Positions 7,271-16,315 of a stretch of 64,000 nt of DNA are shown one piece after another. The translations under genes and the position numbers were made by a program. The DNA is taken from assembly GCF_030733685.1 (NCBI RefSeq), contig NZ_JASHIM010000001.1, positions 62,001 through 126,000 of the forward strand. Direction: 5' to 3'. This DNA comes from Roseovarius sp. MMSF_3281. Lineage in GTDB: Bacteria > Pseudomonadota > Alphaproteobacteria > Rhodobacterales > Rhodobacteraceae. The notes beneath the pieces are model-generated. The model saw only the letters and a list, made by a program, of their open reading frames with translations. It was not told the DNA's origin and made no database searches. Every line of letters starts with the position of its first letter. Within the stretch, counting starts at the first letter, position 1.

Positions 7271-7665
7271 CAGAGAAGGGCCTTTTGATCGCCGTGGATC
7301 GCCGGGTCCCATTCCGGCACCTCGATCCCCAGACGATCTTGGAGGTATTCAGCCACCATACTTCGATGACACCAGTTCCGCTCATGCAGCGGAGCTCGCT
7401 CGAAGCACATCAGCACGGCCAAGCCGTCCTGTGATCGTTCTTCGAGGTCTTTCAGCACTTGTTGCGGATCGAGCTGCTCCAATACCTCAGAGAAAAACCG
7501 GCGACGATACTCGGGCTGTTCCTTGCACTCACGCAGGATTTCCCGGGTCGGAGCGAGTTTTTTGTAGAGGCGATACCCGGCGCTAAGGCCGCGCGGATTG
7601 CCGCGACTGATCCCGATGCGACCGGGACCGAAATACTGAAACCAACATGACGTGTAGATTTGCAT
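7270..7665 (-). CDS. DUF488-family protein
   Basis: 131 aa. The ATG at 7665 has AGGAGA 6 nt upstream; longer readings lack a ribosome site. The C-terminal LMCFERAPLHERNWCHRSMVA carries the C-x-E...CHR pattern of DUF488 proteins, whose biochemical role is unclear. The first residues (MQIYTSCWFQYFGPGRIGISRG) also match that family. It is the first gene of the minus arm next to the divergent start of the plus arm. Confidence 0.75.
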   Translation of the reverse strand: MQIYTSCWFQYFGPGRIGISRGNPRGLSAGYRLYKKLAPTREILRECKEQPEYRRRFFSEVLEQLDPQQVLKDLEERSQDGLAVLMCFERAPLHERNWCHRSMVAEYLQDRLGIEVPEWDPAIHGDQKALL

Positions 7666-7729
7666 TCTGCTCTCCTTTTTCCAGTGAGGATAGAATAGCA
7701 GATTACGCACGCTGTTAAAGTGTAAAGGC

Positions 7730-9073
7730 TTGAAATCGCTCATGTTTTTGGGAGTTGTGCCAACCGAGTGCATCCAGCAGATATTTAAGGTGATCGACTT
7801 CACCAAGGAACGGGATGTGCATATCTGTTGTTCTGGCACCTTCCGCCTTGAGCGCGCGTTGCAGGCGCTGGCGCCACAGGTGAAGGTTCACTCGAACGAT
7901 GTCTCGCTCTTCTCCTGCGTGATGGGCGGCCTGGCCACGGGTGCGCCTATCGAGTTTACGTTCACGGGTGAACTTGCCGGCAAGGAAAAGCTGCTGGAAA
8001 AAGCGGACCCGGTTACGCGCGCTGCGGCTGTCATGGTGGCCTTTGAGATGGCTCGCTATGCGCGGCGCAACAACGCCTACAACGTGAAGCATTTCGACTA
8101 CTATGATCGGAACTTCCTGCATTACGTCGATCGCACCGTTCCTAAGATAACGCGTACGCTTGAGGCGATGGAGGTCAATTCGTTCTTTCCGGGCGATTGG
8201 CTCAAGCATGCCCATAGTGCGATTGAGCGCGACGCGATGATCTTGGCCTTCCCGCCATTTGCCAAGGGCGGCTACGAAGCGCAGTTCAAGTTCCTCAACG
8301 AAAACGTTGAGTGGGACGAACCTGCATACGGTCTTTGGGATCCAAAGGATTTGCGTGAAGAAACGCGCAAGCTGGAGAGGGCTGGCGCACGCTATTGCAT
8401 GTTGACCGATCAATATTGGGACGACCACAAGGCGGTGCTCAAATTCGCGGCCGGGCGGCGCCTACCGCACTACTGCTACGCCAAAACCAAGGCTTCGAGC
8501 TTTATCCACAAGCGTGGGCGAGCCGACGCATTCCGCTACAAGCCGGTCGATCCCGAGAAGTTGACCGCAAAGAGCAAGGTCGAGATCCTGCTGGCCGACG
8601 GCGCCAAGATGAATTTCATCAAGGACGTCTACCTCGCCAAGTCGATCACCCACGTGTCGGGCATGGTCAATTTCCTGATCCTGATCGACGACATGCTAGT
8701 CGGGTCGGTGATCTACGACGAGGGGCCCAAGACCCGGCTGGCCTATGGCGACCACACGGTGCTGATCCTTTCGGACCTCGCCATCATCAACGAGGGCAAG
8801 CTGTCGAAGTTCGTGGCAATGCTGGCAACCTCCCGCGCGCTCGTCCGCGCGATGGAGTTGAAGCTACTCAAGCGCTACGACCAGGTGGTCACGACCGCCT
8901 TCTCGCGTAACCCAAGCTCAATGAAGTACCGCGGTGTGCTCAAGAAGCTATCCCGCCGGGAGAACGATGCTGGCGACGGCTACGTGATCCAGTATGGCGG
9001 GCCGGTGTCGGATCGCACGCCTCAGCAACTCTATCAGGACTGGTGGAAGAAACATGGCCCCAAAAAAGGATAA
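7730..9073 (+). CDS. Antirestriction DNA-modification protein: D12-like Rossmann domain plus Mom-like domain
   Basis: 447 aa; TTG start at 7730 (MKSLMFLGVVPTEC), alternatively ATG at 7742. The N-terminal half looks like a D12-type adenine methyltransferase fold: motif I CSGTFRLE at 34-41, SNDVS at 55-59, and FPPF at 174-177 where DPPY is expected. Residues about 290-410 (VSGMVNFLILIDDMLVGSVI, LSKFVAMLATSRALV, SMKYRG) resemble the GNAT-fold Mom family, which converts adenine to a bulky carbamoyl-methyl form. This type is usually annotated putative antirestriction adenine methylase. It probably modifies phage DNA against restriction. It overlaps the ParB/Srx gene by 20 nt, suggesting they act together. 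Confidence 0.75.
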   Translation: MKSLMFLGVVPTECIQQIFKVIDFTKERDVHICCSGTFRLERALQALAPQVKVHSNDVSLFSCVMGGLATGAPIEFTFTGELAGKEKLLEKADPVTRAAAVMVAFEMARYARRNNAYNVKHFDYYDRNFLHYVDRTVPKITRTLEAMEVNSFFPGDWLKHAHSAIERDAMILAFPPFAKGGYEAQFKFLNENVEWDEPAYGLWDPKDLREETRKLERAGARYCMLTDQYWDDHKAVLKFAAGRRLPHYCYAKTKASSFIHKRGRADAFRYKPVDPEKLTAKSKVEILLADGAKMNFIKDVYLAKSITHVSGMVNFLILIDDMLVGSVIYDEGPKTRLAYGDHTVLILSDLAIINEGKLSKFVAMLATSRALVRAMELKLLKRYDQVVTTAFSRNPSSMKYRGVLKKLSRRENDAGDGYVIQYGGPVSDRTPQQLYQDWWKKHGPKKG

Positions 9074-9827
9074 GCTCGACACCGCCATTGAGCGGTTGCC
9101 GATCAAGCAACTCCGGCACCTCAAAAAGAACGCCCGATACATGACGGCCGAGCAGCAACAGCGGCTTACCGAGAACATCACCCGCGACGGGGCCCTGACG
9201 AGCCTGCCGCTTGTCTGGCTGATGCAGGCCAAGAACGGCAAGCCCACCGAAGACCCGCCCGTGTACGAGATCGTGAGCGGCAATCACCGCGTCATGTCGG
9301 CGCGCGAGGCCGGTCTTGAGGACATCGACTGCATCGTGATCCGCAACTGGATCAGCGCAGAGCGTCGCGTCGAGATCCAGCTCGCGCACAATGCGGTCAA
9401 CGGCCAAGACGACCTTTCGGTTCTCGAAGAGCTGTACGAGGGCTTGAGCTTGTCTGGTAAGGAATACTCCGGTCTGACCGATGATGTCTTCTCCGGCCTG
9501 AAAGACCTGAGCCTGTCGGGCTTTAATGTCGACGGCCCGGATTATCAGGAAATCACGCTGTCATTTCTGCCCGAAGACGCCACGCAGTTCGAAGACCTGG
9601 TGAAGCGCGCGGGCAAAAGCCAGAAGGCTCTGTTCTACGCGGCTCGCCTCGAGGATTTCGACACCATGTTCGACGCCATCGTGCGCACCAAGGAAGCGCA
9701 CAACATCCAGAACAACGCCATGGCTATCGCGGCCCTGACCGAACTGGCAATGGAACGCCTTGATCAGATTGAGGCCGAGGCCGCCGAACCCGTTGATGAC
9801 GGCGACGTCGTGGAGAAGAGCGCATGA
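9054..9827 (+). CDS. ParB/Srx-fold protein, partner of the antirestriction gene
   Basis: 257 aa from the ATG at 9054 (GGTGGAAG upstream). The N-terminal domain (about 12-110) holds the ParB/sulfiredoxin pocket motif EIVSGNHRVMSA with SGNHR at 75-79. The remaining part is helical and acidic, without an obvious DNA-binding helix-turn-helix. In many alphaproteobacterial phages such a protein stands between an antirestriction methylase and the terminase. The Srx/ParB fold can bind nucleotides, so a cofactor or targeting role in DNA modification is possible (inference). Confidence 0.8.
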   Translation: MAPKKDKLDTAIERLPIKQLRHLKKNARYMTAEQQQRLTENITRDGALTSLPLVWLMQAKNGKPTEDPPVYEIVSGNHRVMSAREAGLEDIDCIVIRNWISAERRVEIQLAHNAVNGQDDLSVLEELYEGLSLSGKEYSGLTDDVFSGLKDLSLSGFNVDGPDYQEITLSFLPEDATQFEDLVKRAGKSQKALFYAARLEDFDTMFDAIVRTKEAHNIQNNAMAIAALTELAMERLDQIEAEAAEPVDDGDVVEKSA

Positions 9828-10009
9828 GCGCCCTTGTCGCCTATCGCATGGGTGACGCCCGCATCTTCGGAGTGGATCGCGGCTCTACCGATTACCACAT
9901 CGAGGTCGAAGCGGAGGTCTTGTCTGACGGTGTCCTGCTTGTGCATGACATCAGGCAGTTTTCTGCACCTGTAAGCCCTCAAGCAACCGTGGATGACCGC
10001 AGGCGGTGA
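9824..10009 (+). CDS. Hypothetical phage protein, 61 aa
   Basis: The start overlaps the preceding stop (ATGA). Beta-rich first half (MSALVAYRMGDARIFGVDRG) and basic tail. No domain recognised. Coupling to the ParB/Srx gene makes it a possible third member of the modification unit. Confidence 0.6.
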   Translation: MSALVAYRMGDARIFGVDRGSTDYHIEVEAEVLSDGVLLVHDIRQFSAPVSPQATVDDRRR

Positions 10010-10196
10010 CCAATTCCGGCTGAAACCTGCGAATCCTTATATTTTGGCAACATGGCCTCCGGGGCGAGTATTCGGTTTTCCGCAAAATGCTTACACAAAC
10101 CGAACAATTCCGGCCTGTGATCGCCTTACCAGGGCAGTGAAGAGAACAGCGCGCCGTCGCAACAGACGCAACATTCACACGCATATGGGCTGATTA
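10010..10196. other. Gap before terminase genes, possible packaging/regulatory region
   Basis: 187 bp without a convincing gene. It contains ATTCCGGCTGAAACC and ATTCCGGCCTGTGA (two ATTCCGGCYTG-like copies at about 10013 and 10107) and an AT-rich stretch TTATATTTTGG. cos or pac sites often lie beside the small terminase gene; no direct proof here. Confidence 0.35.
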
Positions 10197-10649
10197 ATGA
10201 CTGAAACCACGGAACCAACATCCCGTCGCGGCGGGTCTCAAAAGAAGCTGACAGTGCAATCCGTTACAACGGCGCTTGAGGCTGTGGGCGGTATCATGAC
10301 CGCTGCGGCGCATTACTTGGGCGTCGATAGATCGACGGTCTACCGCTTCATCAATGAGAACCCGGAACTCAAGGATGTGCGCGCGGACATCGAAGATCAA
10401 ACCAAGGACATGGCCGAGGGCAAAATCGTCACGGCGATCAAGAACGGCGAAATGGACACGGTGCGCTGGTACGCGGATCGCAAGATGCGTGACCGGGGGT
10501 ATGGCCACCAGGCGAAGGTTGAAGGGCCGGGCAAAGACGGGGCTTTCAGACATGAGGTCGCGACGATTGACCCAAGCAAGATGAGCACCGAGGCGCTGCG
10601 TGAACTGCGGGCCGCAACGCTCGATCAAGACGCCGCTGATGCTGAATGA
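10197..10649 (+). CDS. Terminase small subunit-like DNA-binding protein
   Basis: 150 aa. Residues about 20-55 form a helix-turn-helix (GIMTAAAHYLGVDRSTVYRFI), then a helical oligomerisation-type region and an acidic tail. Placement directly in front of, and overlapping by 11 nt, the large terminase supports the assignment. The small subunit recognises the packaging site and loads the large subunit. Confidence 0.78.
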   Translation: MTETTEPTSRRGGSQKKLTVQSVTTALEAVGGIMTAAAHYLGVDRSTVYRFINENPELKDVRADIEDQTKDMAEGKIVTAIKNGEMDTVRWYADRKMRDRGYGHQAKVEGPGKDGAFRHEVATIDPSKMSTEALRELRAATLDQDAADAE

Positions 10650-12204
10650 AACAGATTTCGTCAATATCGACCGGGAGCTTGCAGCGCGCAGCCTGAGCGA
10701 CTTCATCAGCATGTCGTGGCCGGTGATTGACGCCGAGGTGTACCAAGACAACTGGCACATGGACGTCGTCAGCGATCACCTGATGGCCTGCCATTCTGGC
10801 GAGATCAATCGCCTGCTGATCAACGTGCCGCCCGGCACCTCGAAATCCTCGGCCGCGTCGGTGTTCTTTCCCGCGTGGCTTTGGGGGCCGGGTGGGGCCC
10901 CGCATTCACGCTATATTGGCGCGGCCCACGAGCAGGGCCTCGCCACCCGAGACAACCGCCGCACGCGATTGCTGATCGAAAGCGAGTGGTATCAACGGCG
11001 CTGGCCGACGAAAATCACCAGCGACCAGAACGAAAAGACCAACTTCGAGAACAATAAGGGCGGGTTTCGGCAAAGCTCGGCCGTTGCCGGCATGACCGGC
11101 AAGCGTGGCCACTTCGTTACGTGGGACGACCCGATCAATCCCGAGGGGTCGGAATCGGACACCACCCGGGAAACCGCTGTGCGGATTTTCAAGGAAACGC
11201 TGACGTCGCGCCTGGTGAACCCGAAGACATCGGTGATCATCATCATCATGCAGCGTTTGCACGAAGATGATGTGGCCGGGCACATCCTCGCCAGTGACTA
11301 CGGTTATCACCACGTCATGCTGCCGATGGAGTTCGAGGTTGAGCGGCGTTGTTACTCGGTGGTCAAGCCAAGCTGGATGGACGTCAAGCCCGTCATGGCC
11401 CGGTACGACGCGGCGCATCAACGCTGGTATCTCGAAGGCGAAGCGGTCGACGCTGACCGTCGCCAAGTGATCGAGAGCAAGCCCGTGCAAGAGGTCTACC
11501 TGCAAGACCCGCGCGAAGCCGATGGCGATCTGCTGTTCGAAGATCGGTTTTCGCGTGAGGTGGTCGAGCGCGACAAGCGGGTGATGGGATCATATGCCAC
11601 CGCTGGTCAGCTCCAACAGCGTCCGACACCACGCGGCGGCGGTATGTTCCATCGGGAATGGTTCATGCCCGTTCGGGCTGCGCCCAACTGCGTGCGCTAC
11701 GTGCGCGGCTGGGACATTGCCGCCTCGACCGAAAGGGACTCGGCCTACACCGCTGGCGTTCTGATCGGCGAAACGAGGGACGGCGATTACGTCATCATCG
11801 ACGTTGTTCGCGACCAATTGAGCGATGCGGGGGTCAAGCGGCTCATGCGCAGCACGGCCGCCGCTGACTTCCAAAAGTACGGGGGCAGGGTGATGGGGTC
11901 GGTCCCGCAAGACCCCGGCGCCGGTGGCAAGGTCTGGGCGCAACAGCTCATCAAGGCCTGCGCTGGCTTCAACTATCGGTCTAGCTCGGAAAGCGGTGAC
12001 AAGGTCACGCGGGCCTCGCCCGTATCCGCACAGGCCGAGGCCGGCAACGTGATGATCGTGCTCGGCGATTGGAACAAGGACTATCTCGAAGAACTGAGCT
12101 TGTTTCCTTTCGGCAAGTTCAAGGACCAGGTGGACGCCACCAGCCGCGCCTTCATGGAAATCTCAAAGCCGCAGGGCGTCGCCCTGACCGGCACGCAGTC
12201 ATAG
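10639..12204 (+). CDS. Terminase large subunit
   Basis: 521 aa. ATPase domain with Walker A-like PPGTSKS at 64-70 and Walker B HFVTWDDP at 158-165; SVIIIIMQRLHEDD follows as the coupling/motif III strand. The C-terminal nuclease domain begins around RGWDIAASTERDSAYT with the first catalytic Asp of the RNase H-like fold. This is the packaging motor and concatemer-cutting enzyme. The start at the ATG at 10639 lies within the small-subunit gene. Confidence 0.95.
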   Translation: MLNETDFVNIDRELAARSLSDFISMSWPVIDAEVYQDNWHMDVVSDHLMACHSGEINRLLINVPPGTSKSSAASVFFPAWLWGPGGAPHSRYIGAAHEQGLATRDNRRTRLLIESEWYQRRWPTKITSDQNEKTNFENNKGGFRQSSAVAGMTGKRGHFVTWDDPINPEGSESDTTRETAVRIFKETLTSRLVNPKTSVIIIIMQRLHEDDVAGHILASDYGYHHVMLPMEFEVERRCYSVVKPSWMDVKPVMARYDAAHQRWYLEGEAVDADRRQVIESKPVQEVYLQDPREADGDLLFEDRFSREVVERDKRVMGSYATAGQLQQRPTPRGGGMFHREWFMPVRAAPNCVRYVRGWDIAASTERDSAYTAGVLIGETRDGDYVIIDVVRDQLSDAGVKRLMRSTAAADFQKYGGRVMGSVPQDPGAGGKVWAQQLIKACAGFNYRSSSESGDKVTRASPVSAQAEAGNVMIVLGDWNKDYLEELSLFPFGKFKDQVDATSRAFMEISKPQGVALTGTQS

Positions 12205-12211
12205 GACGATC

Positions 12212-13699
12212 ATGGAACAAAAACCGGATACCCGCGCATCCGACATGGAGGCGATGCTCCCGAAGTGGCAGAAGGTCCGCACTATCCTTGATGGCCTCGC
12301 GTCCATGAGGCGTCAAGCGAAGACCTATCTGCCGCAACTGCCCAAGGAAACGGACGCACGGTATAAGTTTCGCATCGAGGTATCCAAGCTCACGAACGTC
12401 TTTGCCGACATTGTGGAAAACCTCGCGCACCGCGCCTTTGCAAAAGAGGTGACGATCAAGGAGGACACCACAGACAGCACCTTTGACGAGTTCATCGAGG
12501 ACGTGGACGGCCGCGGCAACAGCCTGCACGTCGTCGCCTCCGAGAGCTTCTACGATGCCATTGCCTTTGGCGTGGACTGGATCTTGGTAGACTACACCAA
12601 GAACGTCCCTCAAAACGCCACGGTTGCCCAAGAGCGCAAGATGGGCGCGCGGCCCTATTGGGTTCGCTACCCGGTTGAAAGCGTCCGCGCCGCCTACACG
12701 GCGATGATCGAGGGCAAGGAGCAATTCGTTCACGTTCGCCTGCTTGAGCACAAGACAGTTCGCAAGGGGTTTTTCGAAACAACCGAAAAGCGTGTGCTTG
12801 AGTTCAATCGTGAGAAAGAGGGCGAAGCATGGGGCGGCGCCACGATCACGGTCTGGAAAGAGGTAAAGGGCGATGACGGTCAACTAAAGTGGATCATTGA
12901 AGAGCCAAAACGGCCACTGACCATTCAGGTCATCCCGCTCGTCGCGGTCTTGACCGGCCGTCGCAAGGGGAAAGGCTGGACGTTCAAACCTCCGATGCAG
13001 GACGCGGCCGATCTTCAAATCACCTTGTTCCAGCAGGAAACCGGGCTTGAGTTTGCAAAGACCATGTCGTGCTATCCGATGATCGCGGGCAACGGGGTTT
13101 CACCGTCCATTGGTGAAGATGGCAAGCCCGAGCCGATTGAAACCGGCCCCGGCATCGCGCTTTACGCCCCCAACACCGGGGAAGGTGGGTCGGCAAGCTG
13201 GGAAATCCTTGAGCCATCGGCCGCCTCGCTGAAATTTCTGGCTGATGACGTCAAGAACACGACGAAAGAGTTGCGTGAACTCGGGCGTCAGCCCCTCACG
13301 GCACAGTCAAGTGGCAACCTGACAAAGATCACTACGTCTTTCGCTGCCAGCAAGGGCAACAGCGCCATTCAGGCGTGGGCGATCAATGCCTCTGACGCCT
13401 ACAACACCGCGATGGCATACACGGCTATGTGGCTCAAATCCGAGTTGCGCCCATTGGTCCAGATCGACACCGACTTCGATACATCTGACAGCGAAGACGA
13501 TGGGTTCAGCCACGTTATGAGCCTGCGCAAGTCGGGCGACATCAGCCGCGATGCCACGCTTCACGAAGCCAAGCGGCGCAGCATTCTCGACAAGAAGTAC
13601 GACCCCGAGGCCGACGCAGATTTGATCCTTGATGACCTTGAGGACGGCGACGACGAAACCGAAGACGAGGACGATGATGACGGAATCGTTGATCCATAA
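12212..13699 (+). CDS. Portal protein (DUF4055 family)
   Basis: 495 aa, 7 nt after the terminase. The sequence (YLPQLPKETDARYKFRIEVSK, the long central Gly/Pro loop, DDVKNTTKELRELGRQPL) matches the DUF4055 portal type. The C-terminal 30 residues are almost entirely Asp/Glu, as in other portals that contact DNA or scaffold. The dodecameric portal is the DNA entry vertex and pairs with the terminase encoded just upstream. Confidence 0.85.
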   Translation: MEQKPDTRASDMEAMLPKWQKVRTILDGLASMRRQAKTYLPQLPKETDARYKFRIEVSKLTNVFADIVENLAHRAFAKEVTIKEDTTDSTFDEFIEDVDGRGNSLHVVASESFYDAIAFGVDWILVDYTKNVPQNATVAQERKMGARPYWVRYPVESVRAAYTAMIEGKEQFVHVRLLEHKTVRKGFFETTEKRVLEFNREKEGEAWGGATITVWKEVKGDDGQLKWIIEEPKRPLTIQVIPLVAVLTGRRKGKGWTFKPPMQDAADLQITLFQQETGLEFAKTMSCYPMIAGNGVSPSIGEDGKPEPIETGPGIALYAPNTGEGGSASWEILEPSAASLKFLADDVKNTTKELRELGRQPLTAQSSGNLTKITTSFAASKGNSAIQAWAINASDAYNTAMAYTAMWLKSELRPLVQIDTDFDTSDSEDDGFSHVMSLRKSGDISRDATLHEAKRRSILDKKYDPEADADLILDDLEDGDDETEDEDDDDGIVDP

Positions 13700-14006
13700 G
13701 CGCATCGGAATTGAGGGCGGTGATCTGGTGATCGAAACGGTCAGTGAAGCTGGCCCGATGACCCACACGGATCGCTTTTCAATCGGACTAAACCCGGACC
13801 AAGCGTACGACCTGTTTCTTGAACTCGACGAGCACTTCAACCTTGCTGGTCGCGCGCCAAAGCTCTTGCCCCGCAAGGTATTCGAAGCCCTGCCGCCGGA
13901 GGACCAGCAAGACGTGATGGCGCGCGGCTATCAGCTCTACGATTACCCGGAACATCTCGATGATGACGCGCTTGAGTACGACATCAAGCTGCGCGCACGC
14001 GGCTGA
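13677..14006 (+). CDS. Hypothetical phage head-region protein, 109 aa
   Basis: It starts inside the end of the portal gene (ATG at 13677; a second ATG at 13674). A soluble protein with beta strands then an acidic helix (NPDQAYDLFLELDEHF). No family recognised. Placement between portal and scaffold suggests a structural or assembly role. Confidence 0.65.
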   Translation: MTESLIHKRIGIEGGDLVIETVSEAGPMTHTDRFSIGLNPDQAYDLFLELDEHFNLAGRAPKLLPRKVFEALPPEDQQDVMARGYQLYDYPEHLDDDALEYDIKLRARG

Positions 14007-14090
14007 CCCACACACAGAGATTCCGCAATTATGGGATTTTCCCACCATTGCGGTGAACCTGCCGCCTCTGCGGATGCAAGCGGTGCAACG

Positions 14091-14127
14091 GGGCTGGATA
14101 GCCTCACACAACCGGGCTGGATAGCCC
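14091..14127 (+). repeat. GGGCTGGATAGCC(C) hairpin motif, copies 1 and 2
   Basis: Two copies at 14091-14103 and 14114-14127, just ahead of the scaffold ribosome site (AAGGAG). The second reads GGGCT-GGAT-AGCCC, a 5-bp stem with a GGAT loop. A third copy is at 14997-15010 in front of the coat gene. The 14007-14143 gap holds no gene. Confidence 0.75.
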
Positions 14128-14143
14128 AAGGAGACCAAGACCC

Positions 14144-14944
14144 ATGCCAATGGAACTGAAAACCATCGAACACGACGGCAAGACCTTTGCAGAGGTGAAG
14201 GACGGCAAGCCCGTTTATATCGACGACGACGGGAAGGAACTTAGCTTCGACGCCGAGTTTACCCACAACAAGATCAAGGAGCTCAATTTCGAAGCGCAGA
14301 AGCATCGCGAGGCCAAGGATGCCGCCGAGGGCGCGCTCAAGAAGTTCGAAGGCATCGAAGATCCCGAGGCGGCGATCAAGGCCATCGAAACCGTCAAGAA
14401 TATCGACGAGTCGAAGCTGATCGAAGCTGGCAAGGTCGAAGAGATCAAGGCCGCGGCGGTCAAGGCCGCCGAAGAGCAGCGTGAGGCGGCGATCAAGGCC
14501 AAGGACGAAGAATATGCCCCGATCATGGAAGAGCGCGACAAGCTCAAGCAGCGGCTCGACAATGAGCTGATCGGCGGTGGGTTCGCCCGCTCGAAGTTCG
14601 TGGCCGAAAAGGTCGCGATCCCTCACGACATGCTGCAATCGCGCTTTGGCCAGAACTTCAAAGTCGAGGATGGTGAGCTGATCGCCTACGACAACCAAGG
14701 CAACAAGATTTACTCGCGCGAAAAGCCGGGTGAGATCGCCAGCTTTGACGAGGCTCTGGAAACCCTCGTTGATCAGTACCCCTACCGTGACAACATCCTC
14801 AAGGGCCGCGGTCACAACGGCGGCGGGGCCAACGGCGATGATGGTCGCGGCGGTGACAAGACCATTACGCGGGCCGAGTTCGAAGCTCTCGACCACGGCC
14901 AGCGCAGCCAAAAAATGTCGGACGGCTTCACGCTAGTCGACTGA
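14144..14944 (+). CDS. Capsid scaffolding protein (DUF6651-like)
   Basis: 266 aa, very rich in Glu/Lys/Ala, with a long coiled-coil region (about residues 45-150) and a Gly/Asp-rich linker near the C-terminus (GHNGGGANGDDGRGG). Composition, length and position directly before the coat protein fit a scaffold that guides capsid assembly and then leaves or is cut. No protease domain is present. Confidence 0.82.
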   Translation: MPMELKTIEHDGKTFAEVKDGKPVYIDDDGKELSFDAEFTHNKIKELNFEAQKHREAKDAAEGALKKFEGIEDPEAAIKAIETVKNIDESKLIEAGKVEEIKAAAVKAAEEQREAAIKAKDEEYAPIMEERDKLKQRLDNELIGGGFARSKFVAEKVAIPHDMLQSRFGQNFKVEDGELIAYDNQGNKIYSREKPGEIASFDEALETLVDQYPYRDNILKGRGHNGGGANGDDGRGGDKTITRAEFEALDHGQRSQKMSDGFTLVD

Positions 14945-14996
14945 CGTTCTCGCTTCGGCGGGGTTTGCCGGGTGGCGGATGCCTCCCCCGGTGCAA

Positions 14997-15010
14997 GGGC
15001 TGGATAGCCC
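14997..15010 (+). repeat. GGGCTGGATAGCCC hairpin motif, copy 3
   Basis: Exact match to 14114-14127. The preceding GCGGATGC...GGTGCAA also matches the sequence before copy 1 (14070-14090), so a roughly 35-nt leader is repeated ahead of scaffold and coat genes. Confidence 0.75.
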
Positions 15011-15062
15011 GTTCCAAGCGGACGTTTTGTCTCGCTCTTTCACTTAAAAACGGAGGCCTCTC

Positions 15063-16232
15063 ATGGCTAACAACCTGACGGCAGTTATGCCGACCCTTTA
15101 TGCTGCTCTCTCCGAGGTGTCTCGCGAGCTGATCGGCTTCATCCCCAACGTGAACCGTGACTCGACCACGGAAATGGCCGCAGTCGGCCAGACCGTGCAA
15201 TCGCCCGTTGTTCCCCAGAACACGCTTGAGGACATCACGCCCGGCAACGACCCGGCTGACTCCGGCGATCAGACCATCGGCAACGTCAATGTGACGATCT
15301 CGAAGTCGAAGGCCTACCCGATCCGCTGGACCGGCGAGGAACAAAAAGCCCTGTCGCCCTACGGTCAGATCAACACGATCCTCCGTGACCAGTTTGCACA
15401 GGGCTTCCGCACGCTGGCAAATGCTGTCGAGTCCGACCTTGCCGCGCAGTACGTGAATGCGTCCCGCGCCTATGGCACGCCCGGCACCACGCCGTTTGCC
15501 ACGGCCGACGACATGACCGACCTTTCCGAGATCAACCGCATTCTCGATGAGAACGGTGCCCCGCAGGGCGGTCGCGTCATGGTCGTGGGTTCTTCGGCGC
15601 GCGCCAAGCTCGAAGGCAAGCAGTCGCAACTGTTCAAGGCCAACGAGGCCGGTGATGCCGGGGCCCTTCTGCGCAACCGTGAAATGCGCCGCCTGCACGG
15701 CTTTGTCATGGGCTACTCGGCTGGCATCAATGCGCACACGGCTGGCACTTCGGCTGCGTCCTCGCCGGATTACCTGGTTGATCTGGGCGCTGGTTACGAC
15801 GCTGGCGACACCTCGATCCACCTTGATACCGGCACCGGTGACCACCTGTCCGGTGATGTGATCAGCTTTGCGGGTGATCCCAACAAGTACGTGATCGGCA
15901 CCGGTGCTGCGGGCGATGGCGACAAGGACATCGTGATCAACGATCCCGGCCTTCTGCTGGCGCTCGATGATGGCGTCGTTGCCACCACCGACGCAAGCTA
16001 CACGGCCAACCTTGGCTTCCACCAGAACGCATTGCTGCTGGCCGCGCGTCAGCCCGCCATGCCGGAAGGTGGCGACGCGGCTGATGATGTGACGACTCTG
16101 GTCGACCCTGTGTCCGGTTTGACCTTCCAGGTCGCCGTCTATCATCAGTACCGCCGCGTGAAATTCGAGATCGGCCTCGCCTGGGGTACGGCCGCTCCGA
16201 ATCCGAAGTGGCTGTCCATCCTGCAAGGCTAA
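15063..16232 (+). CDS. Major capsid protein, P22 coat-like
   Basis: 389 aa. The N-terminus MANNLTAVMPTLYAALSEVSREL and the following LIGFIPNVNRDS are typical of the P22 gp5-type coat family (HK97 fold). Residues about 230-300 (GYDAGDTSIHLDTGTGDHLSG...DPNKYVIGT) fit the extra insertion domain of that family. A strong GGAGG lies upstream (TAAAAACGGAGGCC). It forms the icosahedral shell with the scaffold encoded upstream. Confidence 0.9.
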   Translation: MANNLTAVMPTLYAALSEVSRELIGFIPNVNRDSTTEMAAVGQTVQSPVVPQNTLEDITPGNDPADSGDQTIGNVNVTISKSKAYPIRWTGEEQKALSPYGQINTILRDQFAQGFRTLANAVESDLAAQYVNASRAYGTPGTTPFATADDMTDLSEINRILDENGAPQGGRVMVVGSSARAKLEGKQSQLFKANEAGDAGALLRNREMRRLHGFVMGYSAGINAHTAGTSAASSPDYLVDLGAGYDAGDTSIHLDTGTGDHLSGDVISFAGDPNKYVIGTGAAGDGDKDIVINDPGLLLALDDGVVATTDASYTANLGFHQNALLLAARQPAMPEGGDAADDVTTLVDPVSGLTFQVAVYHQYRRVKFEIGLAWGTAAPNPKWLSILQG

Positions 16233-16254
16233 ATTGCCTGAGCTGAGTTGAAGG

Positions 16255-16278
16255 GAGGGCCGTTGCGGCGGCCCTCTT
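16255..16278 (+). terminator. Hairpin after the coat gene
   Basis: GAGGGCCG (16255-16262) pairs with CGGCCCTC (16269-16276) around a 6-nt loop and is followed by TT. The T run is short, so it is probably a partial terminator or mRNA end protector. Confidence 0.45.
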
Positions 16279-16315
16279 GATCAACCCAGACCAGCATCAA
16301 GATAGGAGACCTAAG

